A DNA stretch of 64,000 bases from Chitinophaga sp. LS1. GTDB taxonomy: Bacteria; Bacteroidota; Bacteroidia; Chitinophagales; Chitinophagaceae. The DNA lies in assembly GCF_034274695.1 (NCBI RefSeq), contig NZ_CP128362.1:3040501-3104500 (forward strand), given 5' to 3'. Positions 47,002-56,405 of the stretch are shown piece after piece. Made by a program: the position numbers and the translations under genes. The notes under the pieces are model-generated. The model had not been told where the DNA came from and did no database searches. It saw only the letters and a list, made by a program, of their open reading frames with translations. Position 1 is the first letter of the stretch. Each line of letters starts with the position of its first letter.

Positions 47002-47610
47002 ATGTTTACAGAACTTTGCAATCAAATATTTGATCAGAGCATAGCTGATTATCATGTGCATAACAGCGTGTACCAACCTATTCTGAATCCCTATGAAAAA
47101 ACTACGATAGAGCACCTTTTATATCTGAAAAACTGGATTGACACCGTACAATGGCACCTGGAGGATATTATCCGTGATCCATTGATTGATCCGGTCAAGG
47201 CATTGGAAATCAAGCGTTGGATTGATAAATCTAACCAGGAGCGTACAGATGTCGTAGAATATATTGATAGTTATTTCCTTGAAAAATATAAAGATGTAAC
47301 GCCTGGAGTGGGTGCATCTATCAATACAGAGAGTCCGGCCTGGGCAGTAGACCGTTTGTCTATCCTGGCACTTAAAATTTACCACATGCGGGAAGAAGCT
47401 ACCCGTACAGATGCGACTCCTGCGCATCGTGAAGCATGTCAGCGTAAACTGGATGTGTTGCTCGAGCAAAGGAGGGACCTGGGTACGGCGATCAACCTGT
47501 TGCTGGAAGATATTGATGCCGGTAAAAAGTATATGAAGGTGTACAAGCAGATGAAGATGTACAACGATCCTTCTCTGAATCCTGTTCTCTACAAGAGCGC
47601 TTCCAATTAA
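47002..47610 (+). CDS. DUF4254 domain protein
   Basis: 202 residues from MFTELCNQ. ILNPYEKTTIEHLLYLKNWI, TVQWHLEDIIRDP and ALKIYHMREEATR, then LDVLLEQRRDLGTAINLLLE, make an all-helical protein matching DUF4254. Family members usually precede an LPS-type glycosyltransferase, as here (three bases to the GT9 gene), so a link with envelope glycan synthesis is inferred. The frame is open upstream to 46801, but that part overlaps the sigma gene and the promoter. Confidence 0.85.
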   Translation: MFTELCNQIFDQSIADYHVHNSVYQPILNPYEKTTIEHLLYLKNWIDTVQWHLEDIIRDPLIDPVKALEIKRWIDKSNQERTDVVEYIDSYFLEKYKDVTPGVGASINTESPAWAVDRLSILALKIYHMREEATRTDATPAHREACQRKLDVLLEQRRDLGTAINLLLEDIDAGKKYMKVYKQMKMYNDPSLNPVLYKSASN

Positions 47611-47613
47611 TTT

Positions 47614-48618
47614 ATGAGGACATTACTGGCCATCCGTTTTTCGGCCATGGGCGATGTGGCAATGACGATACCTGTTATGCAGCGGGTATTACAGGCTTAT
47701 CCGGATGTGGAAATCGTATTTGTGTCAAACAAGAACTGGGGTGCTTTGTGTGAAGGTATTCCAAGGTTGCACTTTTTCCCTGCTGATCTGAAAGGCGCCC
47801 ATAAGGGAGTGAAAGGGTTGTACCGGCTATTTAAAGCCGTGCGTGCGCAATATCGTATTGATGCGGTGGGGGATCTGCACCAGGTGCTGAGATCACAGAT
47901 CGTGAGGACGTTTTTTAGGTTGACTGGTCGTAAAGTGGCGGTAATTGATAAAGGACGGTCCGGGAAAAAGGCATTGGCGCGGCAGGAGAATAAGGTGTTA
48001 CAGCCTTTGAGGAGTACGATAGAGCGGTATGCGGATGTGTTTCGTAAACTGGGATATGCTGTGGATATGAGTACGACACCTCCGGTGTTCGGGAAACGAG
48101 CCTTGCCAGTGGGCATGGAGGCGAAGGGGGATTTGAAATGGATAGGACTGGCGCCTTTTGCGACTTATAAAGAGAAAACGTATCCTTTTGATAAAATAGC
48201 GGCGTTGTTAGGGCAGTTGGTGGAGCGTAAGGATACGAAGGTATTGTTGATGGGGGGGGGTGCTGGTGAGGTAGCAAAGCTACAGGAGCTGGCGGAACGG
48301 TATCCACAGGCGATAGTGGTGGCAGGAAGGTTTAAATTGCCGGAAGAGTTGGCTATTATTAGTCAGATGGATACCATGATCAGTATGGATTCGGCCAATA
48401 TGCATCTGGCTTCATTATTTGGTGTGCCGGTGGTATCAGTATGGGGTGCGACGCATCCTTTTGCAGGATTTATGGGGTATGGGCAGAAGATTGAGAAAGC
48501 AGCGCAGGTGGATTTGTACTGTAGGCCGTGTAGTATTTTTGGTAATAAACCGTGTTTCAGGGGAGATCATGCATGTATGGAACAACTGCCGGTATCAGGA
48601 ATTCTGGAAAAGATTTAA
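47614..48618 (+). CDS. GT9-family glycosyltransferase (heptosyltransferase-like)
   Basis: 334 residues. LAIRFSAMGDVAMTIPV is the GT9 N-terminal signature; the C-terminal half has GLAPFATYKEKTYPFDKIA, LLMGGG, and the donor-binding MISMDSANMHLASLFGVPVV with SVWGATHPFAGFMG. Such enzymes transfer heptose or related sugars to lipopolysaccharide core on the cytoplasmic face. The exact sugar is not known. Probably one transcript with the DUF4254 gene. Confidence 0.9.
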   Translation: MRTLLAIRFSAMGDVAMTIPVMQRVLQAYPDVEIVFVSNKNWGALCEGIPRLHFFPADLKGAHKGVKGLYRLFKAVRAQYRIDAVGDLHQVLRSQIVRTFFRLTGRKVAVIDKGRSGKKALARQENKVLQPLRSTIERYADVFRKLGYAVDMSTTPPVFGKRALPVGMEAKGDLKWIGLAPFATYKEKTYPFDKIAALLGQLVERKDTKVLLMGGGAGEVAKLQELAERYPQAIVVAGRFKLPEELAIISQMDTMISMDSANMHLASLFGVPVVSVWGATHPFAGFMGYGQKIEKAAQVDLYCRPCSIFGNKPCFRGDHACMEQLPVSGILEKI

Positions 48619-48625
48619 AGGTTTT

Positions 48626-48656
48626 TTTGGTGGGTTAGAAAATTTTACTAATTTCG
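48626..48656 (+). promoter_or_regulatory. tRNA-Gln promoter
   Basis: TTTG (48626-48629), 19 bases, then TAATTTCG (48649-48656), the same -7 variant as before ribE. Confidence 0.6.
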
Positions 48657-48702
48657 CCATCCCAAATCGCAGCAACATGTTGTTGAAGGATACGGGAGGT
48701 AT

Positions 48703-48773
48703 TGTCCTATAGTATAATGGTAGTACATCTGATTTTGGTTCAGACTGTCTAGGTTCGAATCCTGGTAGGACAA
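48703..48773 (+). tRNA. tRNA-Gln (anticodon TTG)
   Basis: 71 nt. Acceptor TGTCCTA/TAGGACA with the weak first T-A pair typical of tRNA-Gln, anticodon stem TCTGA/TCAGA around TTTTGGT, T loop TTCGAAT. Confidence 0.96.
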
Positions 48774-48780
48774 CTTACTT

Positions 48781-48812
48781 AAAGGCTCGCTTCAATAGCG
48801 GGCCTTTTTTTT
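48781..48812 (+). terminator. Terminator after tRNA-Gln
   Basis: AAAGGCTCGC pairs with GCGGGCCTTT (one U-G) around a seven-base loop, followed by T residues. Confidence 0.85.
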
Positions 48813-48826
48813 GTATTTTTATTTCC

Positions 48827-49615
48827 ATGAAAGTAGCTTTAGCCTCTCCTCCCTTCCCCTCCTCTATCCAAGATGGATTGACCTGGACTGAAAAATTAAC
48901 CAAAGAAGCTGCCAGCCAACAAGCAGCAATCATTTGTTTTCCTGAGTCTTATATTCCCGGTTATCCTGGTATGGGATATTCTCCTGAAGAACGTACGCCT
49001 GAAAAATTACAAAGCGCGTTGAACAGCGTCTGTGCTATTGCAGCAGAAAATAAAATCGCAATTATAATGCCCTTGGACTGGTATGCCGCAGAAGGTTTAC
49101 TAAATGTAGCATTTGTGATAGATGCAAATGGGCAGGTATTGGGTTATCAGACTAAAAACCAATTAGACCCTACAGAAGATGTGATGTGGGTACCGGGTAC
49201 AACAAGAAGTATATTTGAGATAGATGGGGTGAAGATCGGGATTACGATCTGTCATGAAGGATTCAGGTATCCTGAGTCTGTGAGATGGGCGGCGCAGCAG
49301 GATGCGAAGATTGTATTCTTCCCGCATTTTGTAGGTAGCAATGCGGAAGGTGTGTTACCGAAGGAATGGGGGAGTATAGAGAGTCCTTATTATGAAAAGG
49401 CGGTAATGTTGAGAGCGATGGAGAATACTATTTTTGTAGGGAGTTCTAATTATGCCTCTAAATATCCGGAAGCGGCGTCTTCGTTGATTGCACCGGATGG
49501 TAGATGTGTTGTGCATGGGGAGTATGGAAAGCCGGGTGTGGTGGTAGCGGATATAGATGTGTCGCTGGCTACAGGATTACTGGCAAAGCGATTTAAGAAT
49601 TGGTTGTATGTATAA
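48827..49615 (+). CDS. Carbon-nitrogen hydrolase (nitrilase superfamily)
   Basis: 262 residues. Catalytic triad E40 (CFPESYIPGYPG), K110 (TKNQLDPTED) and C142 (ITICHEGFRYPE) is complete. Such enzymes cleave nitriles or amides; PGYPGMG and the WVPG segment are shared with several amidase and nitrilase branches, so substrate is open. A near -7 box TATTTTTA lies five bases before the ATG. It stands alone after the tRNA terminator. Confidence 0.88.
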   Translation: MKVALASPPFPSSIQDGLTWTEKLTKEAASQQAAIICFPESYIPGYPGMGYSPEERTPEKLQSALNSVCAIAAENKIAIIMPLDWYAAEGLLNVAFVIDANGQVLGYQTKNQLDPTEDVMWVPGTTRSIFEIDGVKIGITICHEGFRYPESVRWAAQQDAKIVFFPHFVGSNAEGVLPKEWGSIESPYYEKAVMLRAMENTIFVGSSNYASKYPEAASSLIAPDGRCVVHGEYGKPGVVVADIDVSLATGLLAKRFKNWLYV

Positions 49616-50287
49616 AGGTAAAGCCACTGCCTAAAATATACACAGGAGATTTGTAGTGAATACGAAAAAAGGATTGCTTTGTTTTTAGTATTACTCACTC
49701 TTAAGGGATCATATTATTTATAAAAGAATAAAATAAACGTCCAGTTAAAAAACTGGAAAATTAGCCTCCAAAACACAACCTTTCCACTCTTATTTTTGTT
49801 ACTGCCAACTTACATGTCGCAACATTTATCTATGTATTTCCCCTATATATCGATAAATAAACATTCATTATCATCAAAATACATTTTCCTTTGCCTTCCC
49901 TCCACTAATACTTTTGCTAAATACAATAATCTTCCTATCTTACGGCCGTATTGTTATGTAAATGTTAAAATTCGGAAATCACATAGAGTGAGTTAAACTA
50001 TTTAACTGATACTTTTTATTTAACAACAGTGAAAATCCATGACGTAATGAAAAAAAAACTGGGACACGTGCTCCATTGATTTTGACCTAAGCTGCGGGCG
50101 TGATCTACAGATAGGCGGTTAGATATTTTGACTGTTAAATTCCACTACAATGAGCAAGAATAATCATGAACAATCACCTTAATTTCTGGTAAATAAATAG
50201 GGAGAATGTTGGCGCATTCCCCCCTGTTTACAATCGAAATAAACCCAGTCTTGGCGGGCTGGATTCATCATCTCAATACATAAAATT
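49616..50287. other. Long regulatory spacer ahead of susC
   Basis: 672 bp without a credible gene. CCAGTT-AAAA-AACTGG (49741-49756) may end the hydrolase transcript. TATTTTTG (49791-49798) and TACTTTTG (49909-49916) fit the -7 consensus, giving a susC leader of roughly 360-480 nt. Near the gene, GGGAGAATG-TTGGCG-CATTCCCCC (about 50201-50225) can form a hairpin. Long structured leaders are common for SusC genes. Confidence 0.45.
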
Positions 50288-53200
50288 ATGAATTCTACAG
50301 TTATGGCTGTTCACAAAAAGTGGACGGCTGGATGGTTGTTTGTAGTACTTTTCCTAACTCTTTCATTACCAGCAACTATGTTTGCTGCTTCCTATGCTGA
50401 TATCGTTATTAAAGGAAAGGTAATCGACGAAACCGGCGAACCTATGCAGGCCGTTTCAGTCGCTATCAAAGGGACATCAAGAGGAACAACTACAGCACAG
50501 GATGGTACATTCTCCATCTCAGCAAATGAAAATGCAACACTTGTATTCTCCTTCATCGGTTATGCCAACCAGGAAGTACCTGTAAACGGACAGGCTACGC
50601 TGAATGTTACTTTAAAGAAAAATGCCAGCCAGCTCGACCAGGTAGTTATAGTAGGTTATGGTACCCAGCGTAAAAGCCAGGTAGTTGGTTCCGTGAGTTC
50701 TGTAAAAGGTGCTGAAGTGACCAAGCAACCGGTATTGACCGCTGCACAGGGCTTACAGGCTAAAACTCCGGGTGTGCAGGTAACTGCTTCCGGTACGCCA
50801 GGTGCACAGCCTCAGCTGCGTATCCGTGGTGTGAGTTCCGTATCTGGTGATGCTAACCCTATCTACGTAGTAGATGGTGTGATCACTACAGATATTACGA
50901 ACATCAACAACTCCGATATCGAATCTATTTCAGTATTGAAAGATGCTTCTTCACAAGCAATCTACGGTAGCCGTGCAGGTAATGGTGTGGTACTGGTAAC
51001 TACTAAGAAAGGTAAATTAGGTGGAATGAAAGTAAGCCTGGATGCTTATTCAGGTTTCAGAACACCAACTTCCAAAGTGAAAATGGCAAGTGGTAAAGCA
51101 TATGCACAATATTCCAACGAAGCGAATATCCGTGGTGGCTCCAGCGCTATTTTCGACGTGGATACTATCAATACCAGCACTGACTGGTTTGATCAGATCA
51201 CCCGTAACGGTATTGTTCAGAACTATAATATCAACCTGAGCGGTGGTACTGAGAAAACTACTTACTTCTTCAGCGCCGGTTATTTCAATGATAACGGTAT
51301 CCAGAAAGGTACTGGCTTTAAACGTGGTGTAATCAGGATTAACAACGAATACAGACCAGCTACCTGGTTGAAATTCGGTCATAACCTGAACCTGAGCATT
51401 GCTCATACTGATAACAAAAACAACGAATTCACCAATGCTTATCGTATGGCGCCATCTACACCAGTTAAATATGCTGATGGTTCCTGGGGTTTTGAACAGA
51501 ACCTGAGCGTGGCTAACCCTGTGGCTGATATCGCTTACACCAATAACTACCTGAACGGATTGAGAATGCAGGGTAATGCATACCTGGATATCTCTCCAAT
51601 CAGAGGTCTGAACCTGCACAGCAGCTTCAACTTTGATAACCGTAATCTGAATGCAACTGAATATACACCTGCTTACCTGGTATGGAGTGGTCAGAAAAAT
51701 GATACCTCTATCCTGAAAATAGGTCGTGCAAAGAATTTCTACTATATCATAGATAATAACCTGACCTACAACACCACTTTCGAAGGTGGTCATGAGATCT
51801 CAGCAACTGTAGGTTACTCTGCAGAACGTACCAAAGGTGATACGCTGAATGGCTCTGTAAAAGGAGTACCTAACAAGAAAAACCTGTGGTACCTGGGACA
51901 GGGTGACCTGACAAACGTAACCATCTACAACTCCGGTATACTGATTCAAAGAGCTTCTGCTTATGGCCGTCTGACTTACACTTACAAACGTAAGTATAAC
52001 CTGAGTGGTAGCATCAGAAGAGATGGTTCCAGCAACTTCCCTACAAATCAGAAATGGGGTACTTTCTACTCAGCAGGTGCTTCCTGGATCGTGACAGAAG
52101 AAAACTTCATGAAGGAGCAGAACTTCTTTGATGACCTGAAACTGCGTGTTGGTTATGGTCGTGTAGGTAATGATAATGTGAGCGGTCTGAGCACCCTGAA
52201 TAGTGTGACCGTAGATGGTTATTACTACAACTTCGGTGGAAATGCTTATTCCCCACAACAGGCTATCACTATCAACCAGATCAGAGATGCAAGTGCTAGC
52301 TGGGAACCAACCACTGGTGTGGATGCGGGTCTTGAATTCACCGTGCTGAAAAAACAACTGAGTGGTAGTGTGAGCTACTATAACAAGCTGACTAATGCTT
52401 ATATCAATGTAACCGTTCCTGCTACCCTGGGTGATGCTGACCAGACAGTTTATTCCAGAGCTGCTGACGTTAGAAACAAAGGTGTGGAAGTTACCCTGAA
52501 CTGGAACAAGTCTGTCAATAAAGACTTCTCCTACTTCATCGGTGGTAACATTACTTTCAACAAAAACAATGTTGAAAAAGTAAATGGTAACCTGCAGCTG
52601 AAAGGTGGTAGCCTTGGCAACGGTAATATCGTAACTTATACTGTAGAAGGTAAAGAAATCGGTAGCTTCTGGGTATATGAAACAGATGGTATCTACCAGT
52701 CTCAGACTGATATTGACAACACTGCACACATCACCGGCGCTACTGTAGGTGACTTCAAATACAAAGACAATAATAATGACGGTACTATCGATGATAACGA
52801 CCGCGTTTTCAAAGGTTCTTATCAGCCAAAAGTGTTCTATGGTATCAATGCTGGTTTCAACTACAAGGCATTTGATTTCTCTGTAGATATGTACGGCAAT
52901 GCTGGTAACAAAGTATTCAATGGTAAGAAAGCCGTTCGCCTGGGTAACGATAACGTAGAAGCGAGTGTGGCTGCAAACCGTTGGACATCTACTAACACAA
53001 ACACAAGTGTGCCAAGAGCTTCCAACGCTATTCCAACTCCATCTGATTATTTCGTGGAATCAGGTTCATTCTTCCGTATTAACAATATCACCCTTGGTTA
53101 TAGTGTGCCTGTAAACAGCTGGGCTGGTATCAGCAAACTGCGCGTATTTGCTACTGCACAGAACCCTATCATCTTCAAGAAGTATAGCGGTTATACGCCT

Positions 53201-53293
53201 GAATTGCCTGGTTCAGCCATCGCTTCTGGTATAGAACTGGACATCTATCCGGTAAGTTCTACTTACATGGCAGGTTTTAATCTTACTTTCTAA
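50288..53293 (+). CDS. SusC/RagA-type TonB-dependent transporter
   Basis: 1001 residues. Signal peptide (about 1-35, ending MFAASYA); CarboxypepD_reg-like domain (VIKGKVIDETGEPMQAVSVA); the SusC TonB box region and plug (VVIVGYGTQRKSQVVGSVSS, GVQVTASGTPGAQPQLRIRG); and a beta barrel ending MAGFNLTF. It imports oligosaccharides across the outer membrane with the SusD lid encoded next. Strong codon bias of the abundant type. Confidence 0.96.
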   Translation: MNSTVMAVHKKWTAGWLFVVLFLTLSLPATMFAASYADIVIKGKVIDETGEPMQAVSVAIKGTSRGTTTAQDGTFSISANENATLVFSFIGYANQEVPVNGQATLNVTLKKNASQLDQVVIVGYGTQRKSQVVGSVSSVKGAEVTKQPVLTAAQGLQAKTPGVQVTASGTPGAQPQLRIRGVSSVSGDANPIYVVDGVITTDITNINNSDIESISVLKDASSQAIYGSRAGNGVVLVTTKKGKLGGMKVSLDAYSGFRTPTSKVKMASGKAYAQYSNEANIRGGSSAIFDVDTINTSTDWFDQITRNGIVQNYNINLSGGTEKTTYFFSAGYFNDNGIQKGTGFKRGVIRINNEYRPATWLKFGHNLNLSIAHTDNKNNEFTNAYRMAPSTPVKYADGSWGFEQNLSVANPVADIAYTNNYLNGLRMQGNAYLDISPIRGLNLHSSFNFDNRNLNATEYTPAYLVWSGQKNDTSILKIGRAKNFYYIIDNNLTYNTTFEGGHEISATVGYSAERTKGDTLNGSVKGVPNKKNLWYLGQGDLTNVTIYNSGILIQRASAYGRLTYTYKRKYNLSGSIRRDGSSNFPTNQKWGTFYSAGASWIVTEENFMKEQNFFDDLKLRVGYGRVGNDNVSGLSTLNSVTVDGYYYNFGGNAYSPQQAITINQIRDASASWEPTTGVDAGLEFTVLKKQLSGSVSYYNKLTNAYINVTVPATLGDADQTVYSRAADVRNKGVEVTLNWNKSVNKDFSYFIGGNITFNKNNVEKVNGNLQLKGGSLGNGNIVTYTVEGKEIGSFWVYETDGIYQSQTDIDNTAHITGATVGDFKYKDNNNDGTIDDNDRVFKGSYQPKVFYGINAGFNYKAFDFSVDMYGNAGNKVFNGKKAVRLGNDNVEASVAANRWTSTNTNTSVPRASNAIPTPSDYFVESGSFFRINNITLGYSVPVNSWAGISKLRVFATAQNPIIFKKYSGYTPELPGSAIASGIELDIYPVSSTYMAGFNLTF

Positions 53294-53312
53294 TCGTCTA
53301 AATGTGTGATAT

Positions 53313-54818
53313 ATGAAAAAGTTTAGTTTATTCATCATAACAGTAGGGGCTGTGGCGATCTCACTGACTGCCTGTAAAAAGGACTGGTTAAATGTGGACG
53401 CGGAAGACCAGTTATCTACCAGTGATTCTATTTATAACGATAACAGCAACGCTACCAAATTTACAAACGCATGTTATACTAACCTGCTTACCTGGGCCGA
53501 AACCAGCTTTGCATGGTTAGGTACCAGCAGCATTACTTCTGACGATGCTGATAAAGGTAGTTCCTCAGGTGATAACGGTTCTGACAAGGACCAGATGGAC
53601 GCCATTACTTACACTGCTACTTCAGGTAGTGTGAGCGATGGATGGAAAGGTAACTATCAGGGTGTATCCAACTGTAACGTGGCACTGCAACAAATTCCAC
53701 TGTTCACTACACTGGATGCAAGCACTGCTACACAGCTAAAAGGTGAAGCCCGCTTTCTGAGAGCTTACTATTATTTCAACCTGGTGAGAATGTTTGGTAA
53801 CATTCCATTGGTTGATACAGTATTAAATGCAGATGATGCAGCTTCTCTGGCAAAAGGTAATACACAGGTATCTTCCAGTGAAATCTATACATTCATCGAA
53901 GCTGACCTGAACTACGCTATCAGCGTACTGCCTACTGTTGACAACCAGGCATCAAAAGACATCGGCCGTGCAAACAAAGGTGCTGCTACCGCATTGCTGG
54001 CTAAAGTAAGTCTGTATGAAAAGAAATACCAGCAGGCATATGACCTGACTACCCAGATCATCAATGGTGCTGTAGGTACTTATTCACTGGTAAGCGACTA
54101 TAGCCAAATCTGGCGCGAAGTGGGTGAAAACAGCTCTGAGTCACTGTTCGAAGTACAGGCTAAATCCGGTAGTCCTACCGCTGGTGTACAACAATATTCT
54201 GTGACACAGTCTATCCGCGGTGGTACCTTTGCTGGTGTAACTACAGTTGTAACCGGCTGGGGTTTCAATACACCTAGTGAAGACCTGGATGATTCATATG
54301 AAACAGGTGACCTGCGTAAGAAAGCAACCATCATCCACGTGGGTGATACCCTGTTCGATGGTGTAATTCTGACAAGCGCAGTAAACGAGCGTTATAACTA
54401 TAAAGCATATGTAAGCGCTACACAGGAAACATATAGTGGGGACGCGGATCTGGCTAACAAGAACGTGCGTATCCTGCGTATGGGTGAGGTCTACCTGATC
54501 CATGCAGAAGCTGCAAATGAACTGGGTAATACTGCTACTGCCATCACTGATGTTGATAAGATCCGTACCCGTGCTGGTCTGGCAGGTACTACTGCTGCTA
54601 CTCAGAGCGATTTGCGTACAGCTATCTGGAATGAAAGAAGATGGGAACTGGCTATGGAACATGACCGTTTCTTCGATCTGATCAGACAAGGTCGCGCAGG
54701 TACCGTACTGCGTGCACTGGGTAAGAGCTTCGTAGATGGTAAGAACGAAGTATTCCCGATTCCTCAATCTGAAATCAGCGCCAGCGGTGGTGCATTGAAA
54801 CAGAACAGCGGATACTAA
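53313..54818 (+). CDS. SusD/RagB-type glycan-binding lipoprotein
   Basis: 501 residues. Lipobox LTAC (Cys near 21), then KKDWLNVDAEDQLSTSDSI, the TPR-like core (LKGEARFLRAYYYFNLVRMF) and the C-terminal WNERRWELAMEHDRFFDLIR and FPIPQSEISAS signatures. It forms the lid of the preceding transporter and binds glycan at the cell surface. The stop overlaps the next start (TAATG). Confidence 0.95.
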   Translation: MKKFSLFIITVGAVAISLTACKKDWLNVDAEDQLSTSDSIYNDNSNATKFTNACYTNLLTWAETSFAWLGTSSITSDDADKGSSSGDNGSDKDQMDAITYTATSGSVSDGWKGNYQGVSNCNVALQQIPLFTTLDASTATQLKGEARFLRAYYYFNLVRMFGNIPLVDTVLNADDAASLAKGNTQVSSSEIYTFIEADLNYAISVLPTVDNQASKDIGRANKGAATALLAKVSLYEKKYQQAYDLTTQIINGAVGTYSLVSDYSQIWREVGENSSESLFEVQAKSGSPTAGVQQYSVTQSIRGGTFAGVTTVVTGWGFNTPSEDLDDSYETGDLRKKATIIHVGDTLFDGVILTSAVNERYNYKAYVSATQETYSGDADLANKNVRILRMGEVYLIHAEAANELGNTATAITDVDKIRTRAGLAGTTAATQSDLRTAIWNERRWELAMEHDRFFDLIRQGRAGTVLRALGKSFVDGKNEVFPIPQSEISASGGALKQNSGY

Positions 54819-56404
54819 TGAAAAAATTATTAGTGGTCAGCTACAGCTTACTCCTGCTCTGGACGGCTGTCAGTTGTAAAAAAGAGCAAAACGTTACGGA
54901 GTCCCCCACGGACTCCGTAACTACTTCTATACCAGACCTCACCATCATAAATGAGGTGCAGAAAGCCAGCTTTGGGTACTTTTGGGATGGAGCGCATGCC
55001 AGCTCCGGAATGGCTTTAGAGCGCAGCAGTAGCGGAGATGTAGTGACTACCGGTGGTACCGGTTTCGGTATCGCGGGTATCGTAACAGCTACTTCCAGGG
55101 GATGGATCTCCCGTACTGATGCAGTCAACCGATTACGTACTATCTGCACTTTTCTGGGAGCTGCTGATCGTTTCCATGGCGCCTGGCCACATTGGCTGAA
55201 TGGTGCTACGGGCAGGGTGCAGCCTTTCAGTACTTATGATAACGGTGGCGATCTGGTAGAAACGGCATTTTTAGTAAACGGGCTCCTCATTGCCCGCGCT
55301 TACTTCACAGGTTCAGATACGGCAGAGACCAATCTCCGGAACACCATCACCACTCTCTGGGAAGAGGTGGAGTGGAACTGGTACGCCAGCAGGGGAGATA
55401 ACAAACTCTACTGGCACTGGAGTCCGGATTATGACTGGACCATCAACATGCCTATCACAGGTTGGGATGAGGCACTCATCACCTATGTGCTCGCAGTAGC
55501 TTCACCTACACACCCGATTGACGTAAGCGTTTATAATAACACCTGGATTACTTCCGGCTTTGGGGTACAAAATTCTTATCAGGGTTACACCGTCTCAATT
55601 TCAAGTAATGACTACATCGGCCCATTGTTTTTTTCTCATTATTCCTTCATTGGGTTAGATCCCCGTCAGCTGGAAGATAACTATACCAATTACTGGCAGC
55701 AGGTGGTAAAGCATGTGATGATCAACCGATCTTATTGCATCTATAACGCCCCTTCTACCTACGGTTATAGTGCTACCTTATGGGGATTGACTGCGAGTGA
55801 CGGACCTGATGGCTACAATGCTTTTCAGCCCACCAGCGACAATGGTACGATAGCGCCTACAGCGGCCTTATCTTCCATTGCGTACACTCCTTACTATTCA
55901 CTGCAGGTGATGCGGAATCTGTATGAAAACAAGAAAGCCCTGTATGGCAAGTATGGTTTTTACGATGCATTGAATGTAAGCAGGAGCTGGATGGACAATG
56001 AATACCTGGCCATCGATCAGGGACCCATCGTCGCCATGATAGAAAACTATCGCAGCGGTCTGTTGTGGAATCTGTTTATGAATATCTCTGAGGTAAAGAC
56101 TTCACTGACACAACTAGGATTTCATACACCCGTGCGCAGTACAGGGTTCTACCTGTCTGTTCCCGAAGTAGAAAACAAAGTGGTAGATTTGGTGAAGCAT
56201 CCGGATACAGATACTTACCAGTTGGATGTATACATGACCACTGCAGGTACATTTACACTTGAAAAATCAGATGGTACCGTAGTGAGCACTACTTCGCTCA
56301 ATGCGGGTAGTACACCCGTCACATTCAATACCCCGGTAGGAAAATATACAGCACGATTAAAAGGTAGTTCAGATAATATTACACAGGTAGTTCAACTTCA
56401 CTAA
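54818..56404 (+). CDS. Glycoamylase-fold (GH144-like) lipoprotein with C-terminal module
   Basis: 528 residues. Lipobox AVSC (Cys near 20). Catalytic (alpha/alpha)6 domain about 45-435: FGYFWDGAHASSGMALERSS, TTGGTGFGIAGIV, DRFHGAWPHWLNG, GGDLVETAFLVNGLLIAR, GWDEALITYVLAV and DQGPIVAMIENYRSGLLW. These fit the PF10091 'glycoamylase' family, in which Chitinophaga enzymes were shown to be endo-beta-1,2-glucanases (GH144). The last 80 or so residues (VDLVKHPDTDTYQLDVYMT onward) form an extra beta sandwich absent from its neighbour. Overlaps susD by one base. Confidence 0.88.
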   Translation: MKKLLVVSYSLLLLWTAVSCKKEQNVTESPTDSVTTSIPDLTIINEVQKASFGYFWDGAHASSGMALERSSSGDVVTTGGTGFGIAGIVTATSRGWISRTDAVNRLRTICTFLGAADRFHGAWPHWLNGATGRVQPFSTYDNGGDLVETAFLVNGLLIARAYFTGSDTAETNLRNTITTLWEEVEWNWYASRGDNKLYWHWSPDYDWTINMPITGWDEALITYVLAVASPTHPIDVSVYNNTWITSGFGVQNSYQGYTVSISSNDYIGPLFFSHYSFIGLDPRQLEDNYTNYWQQVVKHVMINRSYCIYNAPSTYGYSATLWGLTASDGPDGYNAFQPTSDNGTIAPTAALSSIAYTPYYSLQVMRNLYENKKALYGKYGFYDALNVSRSWMDNEYLAIDQGPIVAMIENYRSGLLWNLFMNISEVKTSLTQLGFHTPVRSTGFYLSVPEVENKVVDLVKHPDTDTYQLDVYMTTAGTFTLEKSDGTVVSTTSLNAGSTPVTFNTPVGKYTARLKGSSDNITQVVQLH

Positions 56405-56405
56405 C

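Noticed and set aside
49796..49996. 66-codon open frame ahead of susC
   Set aside because: Composition is that of AT-rich non-coding DNA, it has no recognisable domain, and it overlaps likely promoter elements and the susC leader.
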